DNA of 9,772 nucleotides, taken from NCBI GenBank assembly GCA_001462255.1, contig LIUJ01000237.1, positions 1-9,772 on the forward strand. Reading direction: 5' to 3'. Of the stretch, positions 5,620 to 9,772 are shown in pieces. The notes beneath the pieces were generated by a model. That model was not told where the DNA came from. It saw nothing but the letters and a program-made list of their open reading frames with translations, and did not search any database. Position 1 is the stretch's first letter. Each line of letters starts with the position of its first letter. The DNA is from Fibrobacteria bacterium GUT77. GTDB lineage: Bacteria; Fibrobacterota; Chitinivibrionia; Chitinivibrionales; Chitinispirillaceae. The position numbers and the translations under genes are program-made.

Positions 5620-6465
5620 TCAGATGGTAATCTCAAACCCGGTACCCAGTCCGAAGCATTCGATAGCCGTCCCGCTTTGGGCGACTATCTTTTTGGCGTC
5701 GTCCACAATCGCGTCCATTTGGTCGTCCGTGCGTCGGGCGTTTATATGGAATAGGCCGAGTCTCTTGACTTTGGCGGCCACGGCGAGCTTGATTACGTCG
5801 GTATACTTTGAGTGTCCCCAAGACTGGAATTGTTTGTACTCGTCGTCGGTGTACTCCGCGTCGTGGATGAGTATGTCGGCGTCGGCGCAGTAGGTTTCGT
5901 AGTATTCGGCGTCGAAGCCGGGTTTGCCGTATTCCAGTTCGTTGTCCGTTATGAAGACCAACGCTTTTCCCCGTTCCTCAATGCGGTAGCCGCAACCGCC
6001 GTTCGGGTGGTTTAGGCGGATGGGGGTGAGCGTAAGCGTGCCTATTTTGAACGGCGGCGGCGCCGGCGTGACCTCGTGAAAGATGATCTCGGAGGGCAGG
6101 GCGCAGAAGTCGACGGGGAAGTACGGGGTGCGCATTAGCTTGCGGATGGCCGTTTCGAGCGAATCGGCGGCGCACGGGCACCCGTAGACGTTGAGCGTGG
6201 TATGCTCGTTGAAGATCGGCGAAAAGAACGGGAATCCCATTATATGGTCGAGGTGGGCGTGCGTGCATACGAGGTGTACCGCCTTCTTGCGCGCCGTCGC
6301 GGCAAAATGATCGCCGAACGCCTTGAGCCCCGTTCCCGCGTCAAGAATCACCAAATCGCCCTTGTCGGACTCAACCTCAAGGCAACTGGTATCGCCCCCG
6401 TAGCGCACAAACTCCGCCCCGCAGGCCGGAAAAGACCCGCGGCTGCCCCAACAACGTATACGCAT
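5620..6465 (-). CDS. MBL-fold metallo-hydrolase (RNase Z/PhnP-like)
   Basis: This 281-residue cytoplasmic protein has a metallo-beta-lactamase fold. It opens with MRIRCWGSRGSFPACG and RYGGDTSCLEV, the signature of a common family of MBL hydrolases. The metal-binding motif HAHLDH is at 69-74, followed by His153 (LNHPNGG), Asp174 (FITDNE) and His240 (GLFHINARR), the expected order for a two-metal RNase Z-like site. His201/Asp202 (HDAEYTDDEY) matches the conserved segment between them. Relatives include RNase Z, phosphodiesterases and PhnP, and the true substrate cannot be told. The ATG at 6465 has no good ribosome binding site (weak GGTAA). Its stop is 19 nt before the start of the GIY-YIG nuclease, so the two are probably co-transcribed. 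It is divergent from the XPB helicase across about 125-190 nt. Confidence 0.9.
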   Translation of the reverse strand: MRIRCWGSRGSFPACGAEFVRYGGDTSCLEVESDKGDLVILDAGTGLKAFGDHFAATARKKAVHLVCTHAHLDHIMGFPFFSPIFNEHTTLNVYGCPCAADSLETAIRKLMRTPYFPVDFCALPSEIIFHEVTPAPPPFKIGTLTLTPIRLNHPNGGCGYRIEERGKALVFITDNELEYGKPGFDAEYYETYCADADILIHDAEYTDDEYKQFQSWGHSKYTDVIKLAVAAKVKRLGLFHINARRTDDQMDAIVDDAKKIVAQSGTAIECFGLGTGFEITI

Positions 6466-6490
6466 AGCATTTACCGTTTTTTCGTAGTAA

Positions 6491-6519
6491 TTGGATGATA
6501 CGACATAACGTAATATAAT
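6491..6519 (+). promoter_or_regulatory. Sigma70-type promoter upstream of the XPB gene
   Basis: TTGGAT at 6491-6496, a 17-nt spacer and a perfect TATAAT at 6514-6519 point toward the helicase gene; a second overlapping TATAAT lies at 6519-6524. It would give a leader of about 130 nt that includes A-tracts and a weak AATAAA/TTTATT inverted repeat (about 6550-6566). The minus-strand MBL gene must be transcribed from the same AT-rich region, but I see no good -35 for it. Confidence 0.55.
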
Positions 6520-6621
6520 ATAATGATAAAGGGAGAATGAAAAAAAAATTAATAAAAAATCTTTATTTTTGTTGAGCGCGCGGTTTTGAGGTGTCGCGAC
6601 GCGGCGTTTGTTTTTTTGACC

Positions 6622-6650
6622 TTGACTTTTCCCGGCGCAAAAACTATTTT
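6622..6650 (+). promoter_or_regulatory. Possible proximal promoter giving a near-leaderless XPB transcript
   Basis: TTGACT at 6622-6627, a 17-nt spacer and TATTTT at 6645-6650 form an acceptable sigma70-type promoter. Transcription would begin at about 6656-6658, two to four bases before the ATG at 6660. This would fit the absence of any Shine-Dalgarno sequence there. It competes with the more distal TATAAT promoter at 6491-6519. Confidence 0.35.
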
Positions 6651-6659
6651 CCGTACATA

Positions 6660-8348
6660 ATGCCGATATCCACAGCCAATAATCCGGAAAATCCGCTTAT
6701 AGTTCAGAGCGACGGCGCCCTGCTATTGGAGGTAAACAACCCGATCTTTCCTGAAGCGCGCAACGCCGTCAGCCAGTTCGCGCACTTGGACAAGAGCCCG
6801 GAGTACATCCATACCTACTCCATAACGCCGCTTTCGTTATGGAACGCCGCCGCGTTGGGACTCACCGCCGCCGACGTTGAGGAGCGACTTGCCCGTTACT
6901 CCAAGTATCCGTTGCCGCGCAACGTTGTGGACGACGTCAAGGAGCTTATGGGGCGCTTCGGCAAGCTCACGCTTGAGAACGACGACGCCGGACTTGTCCT
7001 ACGCTCGGCGGACGCGGAGATGCTCGGTCAGTTGTGCCGGCATCCGCAGGTGGCGCCGCTTGTGGGGAAGTTCGACGCGAGGGGTTGTGTGGCCGTCGCG
7101 CCGCATAACCGCGGGATCATCAAGCAGGCGCTGATAGGGTTGGGTTATCCGGCTCACGATTTGGCGGGTTATGTCGACGGCGACCCCTACGCCGTATCGT
7201 TGCGTGATAACGCGCTTTCGGGCGCGCCGTTCGCCGTTCGCGAGTACCAGCGGATGGCGGCGGAGAGTTTCGTCGGCAGCGTGCGCGCGCCCGGCGGTAG
7301 CGGGGTGATTGTGTTGCCGTGCGGCGCCGGTAAGACCATAGTCGGCATATACGCGATGGCCCTGCTAAAGCGTCGGACGCTCATATTGGTCACAAACGTC
7401 ACCGCGGCGCACCAGTGGAAGCGGGAGATACTCGACAAAACGACCCTACGCGAGGACGAGGTGGGGGAGTACAGCGGCGACGTCAAGGAGGTGAGGCCCG
7501 TGACGCTTGCCACATATCAGATACTCACCTACCGCAAGTCCAAGGACGGCCCTTTCCTGCACTACGATATTTTCAATTCGCAGAACTGGGGGCTCATTTT
7601 GTACGACGAGGTGCACCTGCTCCCGGCGCCCGTATTCAAATTCACCGCCGACATACAGGCGCGCAGGCGTTTGGGGCTGACCGCGACGCTAATTCGGGAG
7701 GACGGACTGGAAAACGACGTGTTCACGCTCATTGGCCCCAAAAAGTTCGACGTACCTTGGAAGGATCTTGAGCGTCAGGGGTGGATTGCCACGGCCAAGT
7801 GCGTTGAAGTGCGCGTCGATCTGCCGCCGGCGGAAAAAATGCGTTACCTCTCGCTCACGCCGCGCCAGCAGATACGTTTGGCCTACGAGAACCCAAGCAA
7901 ATTGGCCGCCGCCAAGGACATAGTCGAAAACCACAAGGGCGACAACATCCTTATTATAGGCCAGTACATCACGCAATTGGAAACGTTCGCGCAAGAGCTC
8001 TCCGCGCCGATAATTACCGGCACGACGGCCAACAAGCGCCGCGACGAACTGTACAAACGGTTTAGGGACGGCGAAATCAAGGTGCTGGTGCTGTCCAAAG
8101 TAGGAAACTTCGCCATAGACTTGCCGGACGCCAACGTAGCAATCCAAATATCCGGCTCGTTCGGTTCAAGACAGGAAGAGGCACAACGCTTAGGGCGAAT
8201 TTTACGCCCCAAAAAACACGGGGAACAGGCGGTCTTCTATTCCATAGTAACAAGAGAATCAAAGGAATTGGATTTCGCGATGAACAGACAGTTGTTCCTT
8301 ACGGAGCAGGGGTACTCGTACGATATTCGGTATTATGAGACCGTGTGA
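6660..8348 (+). CDS. xpb: XPB-type DNA repair helicase (SF2)
   Basis: The helicase has 562 residues from the ATG at 6660. The extra codons back to a GTG at 6591 encode sequence unlike the family, while bacterial XPBs begin close to PLIVQSD, here residues 13-19. XPB proteins are ATP-dependent 3'-5' DNA helicases/translocases that open damaged DNA or promoters. The N-terminal region (about 10-190) includes HTYSITPLSLWNAAALGL and LAGYVDGDPY, followed by the damage-recognition-like part. The helicase core has REYQ at 194-197, Walker A PCGAGKT at 220-226, motif II DEVH at 316-319, TAT at 341-343, the XPB-specific RED motif at 346-348, and motif VI around QRLGR at 509-513. All key residues are present, and length and order match M. 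tuberculosis XPB from memory. No Shine-Dalgarno precedes the ATG. It is divergent from MBL/GIY-YIG genes and convergent with the transglycosylase, 3 nt apart. Confidence 0.95.
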   Translation: MPISTANNPENPLIVQSDGALLLEVNNPIFPEARNAVSQFAHLDKSPEYIHTYSITPLSLWNAAALGLTAADVEERLARYSKYPLPRNVVDDVKELMGRFGKLTLENDDAGLVLRSADAEMLGQLCRHPQVAPLVGKFDARGCVAVAPHNRGIIKQALIGLGYPAHDLAGYVDGDPYAVSLRDNALSGAPFAVREYQRMAAESFVGSVRAPGGSGVIVLPCGAGKTIVGIYAMALLKRRTLILVTNVTAAHQWKREILDKTTLREDEVGEYSGDVKEVRPVTLATYQILTYRKSKDGPFLHYDIFNSQNWGLILYDEVHLLPAPVFKFTADIQARRRLGLTATLIREDGLENDVFTLIGPKKFDVPWKDLERQGWIATAKCVEVRVDLPPAEKMRYLSLTPRQQIRLAYENPSKLAAAKDIVENHKGDNILIIGQYITQLETFAQELSAPIITGTTANKRRDELYKRFRDGEIKVLVLSKVGNFAIDLPDANVAIQISGSFGSRQEEAQRLGRILRPKKHGEQAVFYSIVTRESKELDFAMNRQLFLTEQGYSYDIRYYETV

Positions 8349-8351
8349 TGT

Positions 8352-9095
8352 CTAATTGCTCTCGATTTCCTTGATTTTATAATACCGCCTCAATACCTTC
8401 TCATAGTACCGCATAGGCAACGGTTCTTTATTTATAAGCGCCAGCCGAACTTTCGTAGGTCCGAGATTGTACGCCAGTATGCCGTGTTTGAAGCTTTTGA
8501 ACTGCGTGATGAGAGTCATTAGATACGCCGCCCCCAGCACCATGTTGATTTCCGGATCCAGCAGGTCTTGTCGGCTGATACTCCCCATGCCAAGCGTATT
8601 CGCCATGTACGCGGCCGTCTCGTATTTGATCTGCATTATCCCGATAGCGCCGCTGAGCGTCCCGCTTTGGTAGCGTCCCATGGCCCGCGGGTCAAACTCG
8701 CTCTCCACGGCTATTACGGCCAAGAGGAGTTCCGGGCTGTAGCCGTACTGGGTGCTGTTCTGGTGGATAAGTTCAGCGAGGCGGTACCTCGCCTCCGGCG
8801 TTATCCGGTGGCCCGCTATTACGTTCAGTATCCGCCCCAAGCGTTCCTTCTCCCGCATAACATCCAAGGCGTTCAACGTGTTGACCCGCTCCGCCTTCAT
8901 AACGGCTATGTCGTAGTTTTGCTCGTGGATGGTGAACTCGTTCTTCAAAATTATCAAAGACGCGGAGAGCAACGGAACCACGAAGGCGACGAACAACGCC
9001 ATGCTCGCCAACTCGGAAATCCAAATGACCTTGCCGTCAAAGACGATATTCCGCCGGCGCGGTCGGTCGGTAAGTTGTCGTTCGTTGTCTTCCAT
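8352..9095 (-). CDS. Membrane-anchored lytic transglycosylase (SLT family)
   Basis: This 247-residue protein is predicted to cleave the peptidoglycan MurNAc-GlcNAc bond, leaving 1,6-anhydro ends. It has a basic cytoplasmic start (DRPRRR), one membrane segment at about 29-50 (ASMALFVAFVVPLLSASLII), and a stalk of about 55 residues with helical character. The SLT domain covers about 100-240, with catalytic Glu131 in AVESEFDPRAMG, GAIGIMQI at 149-156 and the AYNLGP motif at 208-213. This is the signature set of Slt70/MltE-type enzymes, so the catalytic part should face the periplasm. It uses a transmembrane anchor in place of a lipobox. The ATG at 9095 has an AAGGA ribosome binding site (complement at 9106-9110), and the gene follows the STAS gene by 15 nt, so they form an operon. 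No terminator is visible before the convergent XPB stop. Confidence 0.92.
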   Translation of the reverse strand: MEDNERQLTDRPRRRNIVFDGKVIWISELASMALFVAFVVPLLSASLIILKNEFTIHEQNYDIAVMKAERVNTLNALDVMREKERLGRILNVIAGHRITPEARYRLAELIHQNSTQYGYSPELLLAVIAVESEFDPRAMGRYQSGTLSGAIGIMQIKYETAAYMANTLGMGSISRQDLLDPEINMVLGAAYLMTLITQFKSFKHGILAYNLGPTKVRLALINKEPLPMRYYEKVLRRYYKIKEIESN

Positions 9096-9110
9096 ATCCG
9101 ATTTATCCTT

Positions 9111-9737
9111 TCACTTCTTGGGCGCGTCCTTTATTATCCCCAGTTGTTCCAGCGGTTGCAACCTGTCGCGCATCTTCTCCAAATCTATCTCCGCCGCCGC
9201 TTTCCATTGGCCCATCTCCAAGAGTTCCTCGTGTTGCTGTTGTATGCGTCGGTTCTGCGTACTTATAATGTAAAGCAACGTCAGGAACCAGCCGCACAAG
9301 ACAATCAAGCCGAACACCGCCACCGTGCGCGATATCCTAAAGCCCGTCTTGCGCGTCAGCGCTTTGCCGCTTCGCTTCAAAATATCAATGATCGCGCCGC
9401 CCTTAGACAACGATTCGGCGTCCGGAAAGACGGAGATCAAGTTGAAATACGGCAGGAACGCGCGGCACACGACGTCGTTCTTGAAGATGAATTTAATGTC
9501 GCCCTCCTTGCCTTTGAGCGTGCTCTGCAACGCCAAGAACATCGGCGCGACGGAACCGCCTATTACGGTTACCCCCTCCATATCTACAATGAACAAGCGG
9601 GAACCGTCGCCGACCAGCGTCAGCAGTTTGTCGCGTAGCGCCGGGGCCTGCTCGTCGTGGAACTCGCCGGAGAGGGTCAGCCAAACGGCGCCGTCGCGGT
9701 TTTCCAGCTGAATGTCCAAAGATTCGGAGCGTATCAT
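9111..9737 (-). CDS. STAS-domain membrane protein with C-terminal coiled coil
   Basis: This 208-residue protein has three parts. Residues of about 5-115 resemble a STAS domain of the anti-sigma-factor-antagonist (SpoIIAA) type: LDIQLENRDGAVWLTLSGEF, ALRDKLLTLV, RLFIVDMEGVTVIGGSVAPM, and IKFIFKNDVVCRAFL. Where SpoIIAA has DSSG this protein reads GGSV, so the Asp is lost but Ser62 could still sit at the phosphorylation position; this alignment is by eye. Residues 138-158 are a membrane segment (TVAVFGLIVLCGWFLTLLYII), followed by a charged coiled coil to about 198 with many Gln/Glu. The STAS domain would be cytoplasmic and the coil periplasmic, though orientation is inferred. The ribosome binding site AAGGGG lies at 9744-9749 (complement), and the transglycosylase follows in the same operon. 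A regulatory or scaffold role at the membrane is plausible; no partner kinase is visible. Confidence 0.8.
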   Translation of the reverse strand: MIRSESLDIQLENRDGAVWLTLSGEFHDEQAPALRDKLLTLVGDGSRLFIVDMEGVTVIGGSVAPMFLALQSTLKGKEGDIKFIFKNDVVCRAFLPYFNLISVFPDAESLSKGGAIIDILKRSGKALTRKTGFRISRTVAVFGLIVLCGWFLTLLYIISTQNRRIQQQHEELLEMGQWKAAAEIDLEKMRDRLQPLEQLGIIKDAPKK

Positions 9738-9772
9738 TTTTTTCCCCTTTTTTATACATCCTAATTCAGAAA

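Noticed and set aside
5601..5636. TTG at 5636 as start of the GIY-YIG gene
   Set aside because: It overlaps the end of the MBL gene and adds 12 residues without similarity to anything known. The ATG at 5600 is the simpler choice, although neither has a strong ribosome site.
6591..6659. GTG at 6591 as start of the XPB gene
   Set aside because: The 23 added residues are unlike XPB N-termini, and family similarity begins just after the ATG at 6660.
8568..9638. Long plus-strand open frame (356 codons) across the STAS and transglycosylase genes
   Set aside because: It is antisense to two genes with clear domains, membrane segments and ribosome sites. The translation is Arg/Gln-rich without any motif, as expected for a mirror frame.
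1..9772. CRISPR array, tRNA, rRNA or insertion sequence
   Set aside because: I saw no regularly spaced direct repeats with unique spacers, no cloverleaf-like or rRNA-like stretch, and no transposase motifs or terminal inverted repeats. The tandem repeats present are within coding frames.

Overview
The window most likely comes from a bacterium of the Fibrobacterota, possibly a gut-associated Fibromonadales-like lineage. The main clue is a pair of secreted proteins with the FISUMP domain (Fibrobacter succinogenes major paralogous domain). A multicopy-type coiled-coil/PD-(D/E)XK protein and a small antitoxin-like protein, both of kinds I associate with Treponema and termite-gut bacteria, fit the same picture. 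This assignment is inference from protein families; there is no rRNA or other phylogenetic marker here.

Layout. Bases 1-250 hold no convincing gene, only a C-rich tract and an inverted repeat ahead of the first FISUMP gene. Bases 251-2406 carry two FISUMP genes on the plus strand: a single-domain secreted protein, then a lipoprotein built as FISUMP - InlB-type repeat - FISUMP. The two share a leader and signal-peptide region, so they look like local duplicates. A GC-rich hairpin and a C-rich, G-poor tract follow. Bases 2493-3755 hold a divergent pair with well-formed sigma70-type promoters facing away from each other: a small antitoxin-like protein (minus) and a coiled-coil/PD-(D/E)XK nuclease-like protein (plus). 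Bases 3841-4132 are a frameshifted, N-terminally truncated SAM-dependent methyltransferase remnant.

Bases 4188-8348 form a candidate DNA-repair and nucleic-acid-processing block. On the minus strand, an MBL-fold hydrolase is followed 19 nt later by a GIY-YIG nuclease that also seems to contain a decayed DnaQ-like exonuclease domain. Divergent from them is a full bacterial XPB-type SF2 helicase. Helicase and nuclease side by side recall the archaeal XPB-Bax1 pair, but the functional link is only a hypothesis.

Bases 8352-9737 are a two-gene minus-strand operon: a membrane-anchored STAS-domain protein with a C-terminal coiled coil, then a membrane-anchored lytic transglycosylase. This suggests an envelope or cell-wall function. 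The transglycosylase and the XPB gene converge with only 3 nt between their stop codons.

The strongest candidates for something undescribed are the XPB / MBL / GIY-YIG-pseudoexonuclease neighbourhood and the STAS-TM-coiled-coil plus transglycosylase pair.
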